Source of the DNA: Adineta steineri
Taxonomy: Eukaryota > Rotifera > Eurotatoria > Adinetida > Adinetidae
Length of the DNA stretch: 64,000 nucleotides
Direction of reading: 5' to 3'
Assembly: GCA_905250115.1 (NCBI GenBank)
Contig: CAJNOI010000174.1
Span: forward strand, 123,087-187,086
Under the pieces are notes generated by a model. That model was not told the DNA's origin and made no database searches. It worked only from the letters and a program-made list of their open reading frames with translations. Every line of letters starts with the position of its first letter. Position 1 is the stretch's first letter. The translations under genes and the position numbers were made by a program. This document shows, one piece after another, positions 1-12,690 of the stretch.

Positions 1-3000
1 ATGTAACATATGTTGCATAACCTTGATCTAATCTTTCTAAATTTCTTCCCATAAATGAATAATCTAATCTTCCCATAAATAAAAATGATGCTAAAATAGC
101 TTTTGATACTCTTATTAAACATGATAAAATACCAAGGAAACAATCGAAAAAAAAATTAAAATAATTAAATATAAAGAAAATTCGTCGATTATTTAATGAT
201 GGTGTTCGACCAAAATTTTGTAAAAACACAAATTCAGATAATAATGATATAAGAATATGTTTTAATAAATAAATTAATACTATTGGTAAACATAATGCTA
301 ATATATGTTGAAACCATCTTGAATCATATCGTATCCATAAACGAAGTAAAAGACAAATAATAAATGAAATTTTATAAAATATTATAAAACCCCATGCTGT
401 ATAACCACATAGATAACCTGAAAAATGTAAACATTTTGACATTAATTCATTATTTGAAAAATTATGACGTGGTGGTATATCAATATATTTTCCAGCATAG
501 GCAGATATCATATGTTGTTGAATTTTAATTAAACCATTGAATATTTGTGAGCAATAAATAATAACAGAAAGAAATGAACAAAAAAACAGATCATTAACAA
601 ATGATGTACCCCAATCAATATCCCAATTTAATTGATGTAAGACAAGTATATGTATACGATCAAGTTGACTTTTAACTGAATTTATACCATAGAATGTTAA
701 TAAACATGTTAAATTATAAATAACAATTAGCACAACAGTATATGTGCAAAGAATTTGTGTAGAAAATGTAAAATAACGATGCCAACGATAGATTTTAGCA
801 AATGGACGAGTTAAAACATTATTGTAATACATATCTGATGGATCTTTACTTTTTAATAAACCTATTATAAAAAAAATAATTTAAATCTTCAGTTATAAAA
901 TGTAGATATCAGTGTCAATGAGAATTATATATCAATACTCAATGGAAATCAAATAGGTTAACCCTACTTTGATAGAAACATACAAATGTCGAATACAAAA
1001 ATGAGGGTGCGGGCAGGGGCGTAGCGACTAGGGGGCGCGTGAGGTGTCACGGCCCCCCTGCTTTGCAAAATTTTTATTTCTTTTTTGGTCAATAAAATCA
1101 AAAACATGGGTTTTTAGTGTTAGATTTAAGCAAAAAGAGTGTTGCGCCCCCCCCCCCCTGCCTTGAAGACCTCGCTACGCCCCTGGGTGTAGGCGGAAAT
1201 ATAATGGTATGGGTGAGAGCGAAATTTGTTTCTACTTCTATTTCCTCTTCATTCTCAACATTTCTACTTTTCTAATTATGCAGCATTTAGGTTTTTGATA
1301 TTTATATTTTCGGCGTTATTAGGGGGGATCATCGCCTTTAAATTTTGCGTTTATCAATGGCACCTTCTTGTCAGTCTTAAGCTGTTTCTCAATTCTATTA
1401 TTTATATATTAAATGAAATTGTTTTGTTTTGTATTACCTTCAGTATAATAAAAGTCTGGTTTAGTTTGATAATCAGGTTTTAATAAATCTATTGAAAGTG
1501 TTGATGAAACAAGTGATACTTGATGATTTTTTTCATTTTTATTATGATTTGAAATCATTGTTGATTGTTGACAACATTGACATTTTAATTGTTGAGTTAA
1601 TAAATATAAAAATTTAACAAATACAAATGACATTAAAGTAAAATGTGGTAAATTTCTGAATATAACATAGAATAAATCTGATTGTGTTAATTCATTTGAT
1701 GTTGTTTGTAAAAGTAATGTTCGACCAAAACGAAATAATGAAAAACGAGAACAATAACTTGTATATATTAATGTATATGTACCATCAATAAATGTGTATA
1801 TCAATCCAAGACCATAAGCAATTGGATGCGGAATATTCACACTATTCAAAAAACAAAAATAACCATTGATTTTAAAATATAAATTATATATTTGAAAAAT
1901 TACCTAACTAATAATGGAAAATATCTCATTCCAATTAATAATACAATTCCAATTCTTTTCAATAATTCAATAATAATTCCTTCATCATTTGCAATATGTT
2001 TTGTATTAAGACGAACTAGAAGTTCTTCAAGAATTTTTAATACTTCATTTGCTGATATTCCAAATATAGCTGCAACAACATGACGTTGTCGTTTATCAAA
2101 TAAATTAAATGGCATTGGTAATGATGGTCGTCCATGACAAAATTGTAAACAAAAAGTGTCACGTTTTTTTAAACATGAACATATTAATGTAACAAGAATT
2201 GCTAATGGTAATGAAACAAAATTTTGCCAAACATAATTATCAAATTGTCGACATTGATATAAACGATGAAATGTTGAATTTAATTTTTGTGTTAATGTTA
2301 TATTGCTATTATTTGATATCGATGAAAGTGAAAGACGATATTCAACAAATGGAATTGTTGATAAACAAAATGTTGTTATTAAAAATGTACTGAATATAAT
2401 TATAAATGTTGAAGAATTACATATATTTGAATATGGAATATTCGAAATTAATTTGAAGAAATTATCAAGATTCTTTTCTTGTTTCTTCTGATGATCAATT
2501 TTATGTTTCGGGAGTCCATAGTCACTAAAAGAAGATAATAAGAATTAAAAATGTGCTTTCAATTTAAGAACGAAAGATAAGCAATCATCATTTTTTTTAA
2601 TGTTGCATGTATCATGTTCATAGAGGAAAAAACTGTCTTTAGATTTTTATCATCTAGTAATGTATTGATCTGATGAATATGATAAATTTCTCGATAACAT
2701 CGATGACTATGAACACTAATGAGGTAGATGGTTCAGATGATATTTAAGAGAGTTCTTCTGTAGTCAAGATAGGTTTACTGAATTTTCAGTTTGTCGTCGA
2801 TTATTTTCTCTACACTAGAAGTTCGACGAATAATTTTTTTCCATAAGAAATCATTCATTACATAACTATGTTTCTATATGAGCAAACAAATCGCTATTCT
2901 TTTGATTTTTCTATTACTGACTATGCCATTCAAAAATTACAAATCAATCTCATAACATTACATCACTCTGAAAAGACTAAATAAAAAAAGATCCTATTGC

Positions 3001-4753
3001 TTTATTATATAATCTATCTTCAAGATGAAATCATCAATATTTAAACATTATTTTTAATCAGTTTTCTTCTATTCTAACCTGTTATTTATACAATGAAGTT
3101 TGCCATAGGTTGGTGAAGTTCGATCTAATCTTCTTTTTAACATTCTATATATTGATCGAAAAAATATTGGTGCAATACATGCAGTAATAACAAATATTGC
3201 AGCCATAATAACTTGACTACCTTCTTGACTCACTAAAAACAATTTTATATTGAATATTTAAAAATAAATAAATTCATAATCTTCTTACTTGATCGACATC
3301 GATTTCCACTAAAAAGAAAATGACATTCACAACGAAATTGTCCATCATCTGTATTCACACATCGACCATGTTTACCACATATATCATTTAATGAACTACA
3401 TCGATCAACAACTAATAAATAACAATAATAATAAGAAATTTCGATTTATTAATAATCAAACCTTTTTCACAAATAAAATTTAATTTTCTATCACATACAT
3501 CAACATTCATACATAATCGTCCTCGACGAGCTCGATCAAGAATTCCACATGAACGATGACGTGGTTCAACTGGTAAACGATCTTCACATAAATCTTCTTC
3601 TGTATAATATGTATATTCTGATAAAGCTCGACCATTTATCCATGACCAAGATTCTAATATATATTTTAAATTTTAGTTTTCTTTTTTTTTGAATAATTAC
3701 AATTCAACCTACCATTAAAATAATGAAATCCAACATAGAAATCTTCTCTTAAATCAGTAACATTTTTTGCAATATAATCAAATTCATTATCACTATCAAT
3801 AACAACAAGATCAGCTCGAAATCTAGCACATTCTTTTCGTGCTTCAGACCATGAACGTTTTATAGGAAATTTCCAATAACAAGATGCTGCAAAATATTGC
3901 CAAGCTATTGGACATTGAGCTAAAAAAAAACAACAAGATAAGTATGATAATTAATACTGTCCATTAATCAGAACAGTTACAATTATGAATTGATTCGATG
4001 ACATCATCATCATTCCCTTATGATATATTTCATAACTCAACAAGACTATTCATTTAAACGATTCGATTCGAATTTCAAGACATAACAAACATGATCGGAT
4101 TGTCTCCTTTCCTTTTCTTTTTTTTGTTTTAACTTCAGTGAAAAATGAAAAAGTACTCAATGAATAATTTCTATTCATCATATATTACAATAATAGTATC
4201 CATTAAAATTATTTAGTATTATATCAAGGTACAAAAGCGTGTCTGATGATCTCTTTCGTATGTAATTGTTCAGACAAGTGTCTGTATATATGTAATATAT
4301 TATATTGGTCCTCTTAATGTATATATACTAGACATAAAATATTTTGACCATCATCTCATCGTTGTATGAACGATAATTGACTTTGAAAATGCATTGTCGC
4401 GGGACAGAGGACATACCGTGATTGTCGCGTGTATAACTCAAGATCGACTATCTTTGTTTCAATACACATATGTATGTATGTATGTATATATTGAGACGAT
4501 ACTTTTAGATTAACGATCAAGATGAAAGAGAAATAAAAATGAATACACACGACATGAAACATTATTTATAGTTGATTATTGACTTTAAAGATCTATTCAA
4601 TTCACACTTACATTTTTCTTGTATTTTTCCAGTAACTTTATCTTTTGTTTCTGTTTTTAATTTTTTCAATTTATTCTTCCAATTTTCAATGAATGAATTC
4701 GTTGAAATTGTTGTTATTAATACCAAAAGAAGAAACGTTGATCGTATCAACAT
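1..4753 (-). CDS. C-type lectin-EGF-STRA6-like multi-pass membrane protein (3' end beyond window)
   Basis: Eight exons on the minus strand: 4753-4612, 3919-3713, 3653-3462, 3411-3289, 3232-3079, 2524-1904, 1841-1438 and 861-1. All have GT-AG borders and phase is kept throughout (901 codons so far). The order is: signal peptide (MLIRSTFLLLVLITTIS), a C-type lectin domain at about residues 50-180 (start CPIAWQYFAASCYW, end NFICEK), one EGF module at about 181-221, a transmembrane helix near 229-246, then a multi-helix part. That part resembles the retinol-binding-protein receptor STRA6: FCHGRPSLPMPF followed by KRQRHVVAAIF, and near the left edge a block ending LERLDQGYATYVT. STRA6 proteins move retinol across membranes, but cargo here is unknown. 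N-glycosylation sites (NNSNIT, NSTF) lie before the first STRA6-like helix and fit its outside position. The lectin half could be a separate gene ending at a stop at 3071-3069, but the donor before that stop joins 2524 in phase. Confidence 0.68.
1014..1185. mobile_element. short inverted-repeat element (hAT-like MITE) in a STRA6-like intron
   Basis: A GC-rich 172-bp block in an AT-rich intron begins CAGGGGCGTAGCGA and ends TCGCTACGCCCCTG, an exact 14-bp terminal inverted repeat. The flanking 8-mers (GGTGCGGG and GGTGTAGG) match at 6 of 8 positions, which fits an aged 8-bp hAT-type target duplication. It holds runs of G and C but no coding capacity. Confidence 0.7.
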
Positions 4754-7700
4754 TTTTTAACGTTATTGGATAGAATCGTGTATCTAAAAAGGTCAATATT
4801 GGAAACAGTTGAAAATAAAAGGGCATACATCATAAAATGATAAGAAAGTGATGACATCATATGACAGCAAAAGAAAAAAAATGATGATAGGAAAAACTTA
4901 AAAAAAAAGAAAGAATTGTAAGATTACCTTTAAGAAAGTCTTCGAATGAAACTAGACTAAGAAGATTCACCTAGCTATCAACCAAGTGTCTCGTCGAATA
5001 ATGATGAGCTCATAATCATAATCGTAATTTATGACGCGCTCGATATGTCCCTCGTCTTTTTCCTTCTCTCTTTTCTGTCTGTCTCCCATCTGGTTTCAGT
5101 TTTGTGATATCACCTATTTCTTTTCTCCGTCTCTCTCTCCCCCTTTCGCTCCCTTTCTTTTTTTTACTCGTCGGTCCACACATATCCGATTAATTAGAAA
5201 AAGTTCACTCGATATATAAATGCGTCCATTTATATAAAACAATCCGACTACTGTATATACACATATACACATAACTAGGTGAAAAAAAGACCTTTTAGCA
5301 AGTACCAACATCATTTACACGCTTAATTCGAGCTATTTTGTCAAGGTAAAGAAAAAAAAGGAATTTGACCCATTATTTTCAATAAAGATATCTAATGAAA
5401 GGCACTATAACATCATATTGATGATATATCTAACACGTTTTGATGGACAGCACAAACAGTGTCTGGTCTGTAGCGGTATCCTCGAGGCTAAATGCACCTT
5501 AATTGGCTGTGCCATCACGATTGCATACCATGAGAGAAAGAGAGGAGAGAAGATATTCAATTGGAGAAAGAAATTTTGGACAGAATAGAAAGAGAACAAG
5601 TATGTACGTGTGTTAATGATAATAGAGTTTGACAACAACATGTTCATTCAAGTAACATAACTGATTGATCAAGAAAAAATAAGCATTTGATAGATCATTA
5701 TTACTTGTCTCATATGCTTTTAAAAATGAATATCAAATCCTTTCATAACAAGAAAAGAGATAACTCGATATATATACGTATGCGCATGAGCAAAGAGACC
5801 GCTCTCATTAATCTTATTCATCATTTAGTAAGAAAGATTCCAGACTTGGTAATATAACTATATCTATATATAGAGAAACACTTGTTTGGTATTTGTGAAA
5901 AGATAAGAGAGAAACACAAACTGATTGTGTTCATTGACCATGAATGACGTTTGACGTAGGGTTAAATCTTCTAATCAAATATCGATCAATTGATCAGTTC
6001 AATTAAACTCTTGTTCATCTTATTTTATGACAATGATCATCTCTTGAAAAACAAGTGTCTCGACAAGACATGTGGTAATAAACAATTTTAAGATAATATC
6101 TCTTAATCTGATAAAAATCACAACAAAAGGCACAAAATCTGTTTACACAACATTCTTCCTGTGGGGTACTTACTTTTCTTGAACGGAAATCAGAGTTAAA
6201 GAAAAGAAAAATGACTTTTTTCTTCTTATTCTCTTTTTTTTCTAGCTGAGCAACAGGTGGAGACTCTCTCTATCTCTCTTTCTACGTCTCAATTATATAA
6301 ATATTGAACGATAAGAAGAAGAAAAAAAAGAAAAGAAAAGAGAAAGATACTTGAACATAGTTCAATTTTATTTGATTGTAACGAAGCGCATCAAATGATC
6401 AAGCTGGTGCCTTGATTAAGTCATACACAACTGGATTTCTTACAAGAACTATATATATATAGAATCATACACCTGCTCATTCATGAATTGTACAAACACT
6501 TTCTCTTTTTCTTTTGCTATCGATAATCTGATTTTTTTTCTTCTTCTTCTTCTCTGTATGAGTGAGAAGTGATGATGAGGCCCCTCGACACACGTTAAAG
6601 ATAGCATTCCATTGACATTGAGTAAAGTGCCAGCCCTCTTTCTCTCTCTCTCCTTTTCGACAATTGAGTCCTATTAAGATATCAGCAAACTGTACACATG
6701 ATGAATTAAAGATAAGACCAATTGGACATATAACATTATTTCACGGTCAGAATAAGTGTGACCAACAAATCGTTTTGTCTCTTTTCCTTTCTTTTACTCT
6801 ATAATCATATAATGATCAGCTCAGTGAATCGTTTCACGATGTGTGTGTATATGTTATAGGCAATTAACAACAGGCCAAGAAACAATAAAAACAACAACAT
6901 GAATATTTACATATTAGACTAAAGTAATGATTATCATCAAATATGATTGAACGTTGACAAATAAGATTGAGTTCATTTACTTTTCTGACAATTAACAACT
7001 ATCAAATAATTATTTATACATTTTGATAGTTTTTTTTTTTTGTAAATATATTTTCATTTTTTTTCCAATTAATTTCATAATTACATTGCAGAAATCAGAA
7101 ATTGTCATATGTTACAATCATTATTACATATTGATTATGAATTACATCATTAGAATATGTTCTTATTCATGGTCCGTTTACTTTTAAGTTGGTTCATTTA
7201 TTGTCATTGAAAAAAAAATGTTGTAATCATAATTTTGAAAGTTTTTCTTCTTATATCGGAAATGAATAAACTTAAAAGAAGTCAATATCAAGATTCTATT
7301 TGAAATTGATAATAAATGAAAGAAAAATTATTTGCTTACTGTTTTATTTATATAACTTCTTTGAATAATATTAGAATTAGTTTGGAGATAATGGAATGTA
7401 GAGAACATAAATTTCTACAAGAGAAGTAAGAAGAAGAATCAATTTTTTTCAAAGATCTTTAACTTTGTATTGAATTAAGGTATGAATCTAATGCTAAATC
7501 ATTGATAATCAATTTAACTTAATATGTATATATCGAGTAGTTAATCAGTCATTAAGTTATTATCATTCGGAACATCATTCAAGAAGATTAATGATAAAAA
7601 TGAAAGAGAAATGGCAAATAACATAAAGTATATTGTGAAAAAAATAGAAAGTAAATTAGATTATCGACTGAACGAACTCTTGAAGACTACGAAATGAATA

Positions 7701-8973
7701 TAATTAGATACGATGTATTGGATCGCGATATTCTGTAATGTCCATGAGACCAATAATATGAACAATTAGTAGGTATAATTATAAAGTAGTAAAATATCTA
7801 ACAAAATTACTAAGAGATGCAAAATTTAAACCAAAATAATATATTATGAACATAGTACATATTTTTGAAGGTTTCTCTAAGTCTTTCGTATGAAAAGTAA
7901 GAAAAAGGATGAAGGACCTCTCCAAGCCCTACATTTTGCTGAAATATAAATACCATAGTTTTTCTGTAGTTTTCTTTTAGTTAATATCAGCAGACAAAAC
8001 ACATAATAAATCATGTTTGGCTAATCTATGAATAAAGAATTCGGTTTCTGAAACTATTGATAAAGGTAGATGGCTAATACGGAAAAATCAAAGTGATAAA
8101 GTGTTCTGATTTCTTTTGTTTCTATTTCCAACTTGCTAACAACAATAGATTTATCTTGTTCGATTATCAGATTTAAAATTACGCAGCTTTGTTTTATTTT
8201 GTATTGACCAAATAATTATCATTGTGAAGTTAGTTGGGAATTCTTCGAGTGAGTCACTTTACATGAAACGAAGTTGCAACATTGTAATACAATGTTTTTA
8301 TTATCTACCTGTTATCTGAACGGCATTTTGAGAAATCGTTCGGTAGCATTTTTTTATCAATAAAAGAATAATGTACATGTTTTTGTTCTTTGAGAAGTGT
8401 TGTAAAAGGACAAATGAATTTATGTTGATTTTTTCTTTTGTCTGGCTAATCGAAGCACATATAAACTCACTTTTCGTTCTTTTCCTCACAAGAAAGCGAA
8501 AAAACAAAGCTATAAAACATTATCAAAATACTTAAGGTTAAATGATATCTGCTGTAGCGATTATTCATAAAAAGTAGTAAATACTATTTTGACTTCGACC
8601 GGAATTTTTTCTTGTCGAACAAGTCTAGATTTATAAGGTAAACTTTTATTTATCATTGCCCGATGTTAAGCAGTGTTATTCCGATATTATTTTTAAATAT
8701 AAGAAGTATATTATAGCAGAAAATTAGATTAGAAATATGTTTTTAAATGGAATTATTTTTAAATTTTTATACTTTTAATACTAACAACAAATAAGATTCT
8801 ACATGTTGCTCTTACTTCGACAATTTCAGATCGATAATCTTTTTATTTCGTATATAATTCAAAACGTCGATATTGACCACACTCTTTTCATTACCATACT
8901 AAATTAGGTAAGCAGATTCTCTACTTTGATCAATATTCATAAATGACATTCTATTGTTATTATACTCATAGAA
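4754..8973. other. gene-poor spacer, no gene recognised
   Basis: About 4.2 kb with only short chance reading frames, polypurine/polypyrimidine tracts (for example around 6240 and 6540) and AT-rich sequence. It separates the 5' end of the minus-strand lectin/STRA6-like gene from the 5' end of the plus-strand B-box-like gene, so promoters of both should lie here. I saw no tRNA, no conserved exon and no clear repeat. A less AT-rich patch at about 5435-5530 is the only compositional irregularity. Confidence 0.5.
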
Positions 8974-10726
8974 ATGGCAAAATCAAATCAATGTTCTACT
9001 TGTCAGAAGCCATCAGGGGTGATGTATTGCATTGGTTGTGATGGTTACTTCTGCACAAAGGATTTCAAAAGTCATCGTGAAATATTATTTACTGAGATGG
9101 AAGAACTCGTTGGAGAGCGTAATAAACTTCAAGAAAAAATCAACAAGGCAACAAAACTAAACAACTCAAGCAATCCACTTATTGAAGATATCAATGTATG
9201 GGAAAAGATTACAGTTGAAAAAGTGCAACAAACAGCTGAACATGCGCGTCAACAGGTTAATGAGCTGATGAATTCAAAATCTAGAAAAATTACAAATGAG
9301 TTCAAAGGCTTCTCAGATGAATTAGCTGATTTAAAAGAAGCTGATGATTATATTGAACATGATTTAACAAGACTTAAACAAAAGATTGATCAACTTAATA
9401 TAGAGTTGACTCATTTTTCTCAAGCAACTATAATTGAATTTAATAAAGAAGAAAGTGAAAGAATAAAATGGGATCGTATTATCTACGTTCAAGAAAAACC
9501 TGTCGAAGTTGAATATCAACAAACACCAACAATAATGATAGGTATTTTTTGACGTCCAATTTAAATAAATTTTCAGTGTATTATTTTTCAAAACACATCG
9601 ACTCATGGTGCAGAGAATATAGATCATAGTTTGTACAATGATATTAAAATTGACAAGAGACTTTAGCTAATCACCTGGAATATAAATTAGAAAATGATTA
9701 AGAATCATATACAGGCCTGATATTTATTTTTCTCCAATAATTTTTTGCATAATGAGCAGAAGAGAATAAAAATCACTTAATCAGTATGCTAAGCACCGTT
9801 AAATTTATGTCTCATCAAAATAATGAATAAGGCTTAGATCGATTAGTTACATTCTTATCAATATGTTTTTCACATATAAATTGATAATATCTATGATTAG
9901 AATTATAACTGGACTATTTTATAAATTATTGCACCTTTATATCAACTATAAAACATTATTTCTTTGATCTTCGTGATCAATTGTGTTAATTAGCTCTCCG
10001 AGGAGAAATAGACCAAAGTCGTAGATGGTTGAGATTGTTTAAAGTCACAAGAGACGGACCAAGTAAGGTCTGAGTTAATATTGAACAAGTGAACATTTAA
10101 TAGCTAGAGATTTTACTTGAGTTATTGAATACGATCAACTATTGACTGTACGATGAATCAATGTCAACAGTTCTGCATAATCTTTAGAAGTCCTTTGCTA
10201 TTGATTAGTAGATTCATCCAGATAGAAAGAGTATGACATCTTTCTGTTTCATTAACAGAACGACTGATGATATCTCTCAAATGACTCCAGTGGATTTTTT
10301 CATTTCTATCAGTTAAAATCATATAGTTTGATCACATCTTCACATTGACACAGTTACTCAATTGAAAAGAATTCATAAATAAAATATATCGTTTCGTAAT
10401 AGAGTAGCGAGCGGTCTTGTTTTGGTTGTCAATTTTTAATAAATAATACATGTTTTCTTTTAGAAAGCCCAGAAGCAACTGAATCACTTTCTCAAAGGAA
10501 ACTTGATTGTGGCGGTCAAGCTTGTACATATTGTGGTAAATGTTCTGGTTGGTATTATAATCGTAATAAGGAACGTTATGTCCGTCGTGATGGTAACACT
10601 TGTCGTCGTGATAATGGTAATAGTTATGATGATCGTGATGATGATGATGATGATGATGATGATAGTCTTGATCATAGTTTTCTTCGTGGTCATCGTAGTT
10701 ATCATTATCTCTGCAAGTGCAAATAG
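8974..10726 (+). CDS. B-box-like zinc-binding coiled-coil protein
   Basis: Two exons, 8974-9541 and 10464-10726, joined GT-AG in phase give 276 residues. The N-terminus has paired cysteines (CSTC, CIGC) followed by YFC and a histidine (HREIL), the spacing of a B-box-type zinc finger. A coiled-coil region follows at about residues 40-165. The second exon adds a new cysteine cluster (CGGQACTYCGKC), an arginine-rich stretch, a run of eight aspartates encoded by a GAT repeat at about 10637-10660, and a CKCK terminus. B-box/coiled-coil proteins usually act in protein-protein assembly or ubiquitin pathways, but no RING or E3 domain is seen here. The 922-nt intron is long for this genome. Function is unknown. 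Confidence 0.65.
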
Positions 10727-11887
10727 GCTGCAGCAGATGAGGACTGAGGAGGGAAGGCATGATTATTTGATAGATTGAATATTTTTATATTTTTTGTGTG
10801 TTATTACTAAAATCAAGAAAATAGTTTATGGAGCGTGCTTTTGATATTCAGAGAAGTGAACATTTGTTTGAAATAGATTAAAAAAAGCTAGATTATTTAT
10901 AGCACTTCGTTCTAATAGTTTTTACTACTTGGAAAACGAAAAAATATATCGTGTAAAAATTGAGATAAAAGAACTATGTGTGAACTTAACTTGATAATTG
11001 TAAGTTTGGGAAACAAAAATCAAGTGATCAATTTGTTGTTATCATTGCTGCAACGACTCTATAGCCTCGAACCGATAAAGATATGTATTTAAAAAAGTCG
11101 TACAATTTATAGTGATGTTTACTGTAAACATAAGAAATGTTCAAAAGCTAAAACAATTAGGAATAGCTGATGAGTACCAGAATAGCTATATGAATAGGAA
11201 AGGATGTGTTATTTATCGATCATATATTATATTCTGATATTTACCCCAACAGCGAAATGCAGTAATTCTTGAGTTCTCAAATACAATTACCAAAAATTAG
11301 TTTGCAATTTATATACAGCTTACGAAAGAACCGATTCAACTAATTAATTGTTTTGAATCCAGTGCATAATAGAACAAAAAGTTATCAATTAAATATCTTA
11401 AAAAGAAGTTCGACAAATTATGAGGTTATATAAGAGTTTATCTCAGTTCCAATCTGATGTTCTAAAACCAGTTCGTGTCGAATTTTTAGATACATTGTCA
11501 AAAAGTTGCATCTATTTCATGATGAGCTGCGTTTGACAGTTCATATCTCAAATGAAAGGCAAAAGTTAATTCAAATTAGAAAATATATATCCAGTTAAGC
11601 GATAGGATTCTTTTATAAATCGTTTCATTCTTTTCAATATTTGTAAATTGTTTTTGCCATAGTACTTGAACACATAAGAAAGCGAATGAAAATATAAGAT
11701 TTTTGTTGCAACATCCAATAGTGTCACTTTACGACGAACTACATTAGTTAAAAGAATAAAGATTGAAATGAAATTAATAGTAAAAGGTACAATTAAATGA
11801 AATAAATTTATAACAGTTTCATATAAATCTATTCATTCATGAGGAAAATCAATAACACACCAAAAACGATTATTGCTGTGATGTGAA
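10727..11887. other. intergenic, nothing recognised
   Basis: AT-rich stretch downstream of the B-box-like gene with no credible exon. A TTCGAGG motif near 11067 on the minus strand resembles a tRNA T-loop, but its flanks do not pair. Confidence 0.5.
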
Positions 11888-12199
11888 TAGAGGTGTAAGC
11901 CGATAGGGTAATCGGCGGCGGCTTGAAGTTTAAAAGAGTATTATATAATTAAGAAAAAATAAAAACTTGTCCGTCTCAATATCCAATCGTTTATATTTTC
12001 AAACAAATATTTGTAGAAACTTTATTTTACATCTGAATAGAATAAAGTACATAACTAATATAAGCTGAACAATAAATAAAAATATAGAAGTTCATCAAAA
12101 ATGTGCATGGCTACAAAAAAATATGCAAAAAAATAAACAAAATCTTAACTGTCAACTGACGGCGGCGGCGGCTGCTCAGTCGCGCGGTCTACACCTCTA
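11888..12199. mobile_element. MITE-like element with TAGAGGTGTA termini
   Basis: A 312-bp block begins TAGAGGTGTAAGCCG and ends CGGTCTACACCTCTA. The outer 10 bp are exact inverted repeats and the next bases partly match. GC-rich GGCGGCGGC subterminal tracts sit at both ends (about 11910 and 12160) around an AT-rich, non-coding centre. No convincing target-site duplication was found, so the borders are approximate. Confidence 0.55.
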
Positions 12200-12405
12200 A
12201 AGATATGTAGCAATGATTATATTTATATTTGATAATTCATAATTAAAATATTAAAAAATTACTTGTTTTCCAATTTACTTTAGTCACACATGAATATCAT
12301 AATTTCTTGTTCGTTGATTAATAAAATGAAATATCTCCCTTTAAAATTGTTCATAAGAATGTGTCAATAGTTTTACAAGAATATCAAAGAATTTATTGTG
12401 TCTGA

Positions 12406-12682
12406 CAGTGGCGGATTTAGGGGGGGGCGATGGGGGCGATCGCCCCCCCTTCCGAATTTTTTTTTGATTTTTTACAGCAAAAATGAGCGAAAAAATAGGT
12501 TCACACTACTTCGGTTGGACTCAAAAAATAGCTTTTAACCAAAATCGCCCCCCTCCTCCCCAAGTATCGCCCCTCCATACTCAAAATAAAAAAAATCCCC
12601 CACCCCCTCCCCAGGTATTGCTTCTCAATACCAAAAAAAAAAAAAATCGCCCCCCCCTTCCAAAATCCTAGATCCGCCACTG
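12406..12682. mobile_element. hAT-type MITE with 8-bp target-site duplication
   Basis: A 277-bp element begins CAGTGGCGGATTTAGG and ends CCTAGATCCGCCACTG, terminal inverted repeats of about 16 bp with one mismatch. It is flanked by the perfect direct repeat GTGTCTGA at 12398-12405 and 12683-12690. An 8-bp duplication and CAGTGGCGG-type ends are typical of the hAT superfamily. The inside is G/C-homopolymer-rich and palindromic, with no transposase, so any mobility would depend on an autonomous element elsewhere. Confidence 0.85.
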
Positions 12683-12690
12683 GTGTCTGA

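Noticed and set aside
11040-11110. tRNA-like T-loop motif (GGTTCGAGG, minus strand)
   Set aside because: The flanking bases do not form the T stem and no acceptor or anticodon arm is visible.
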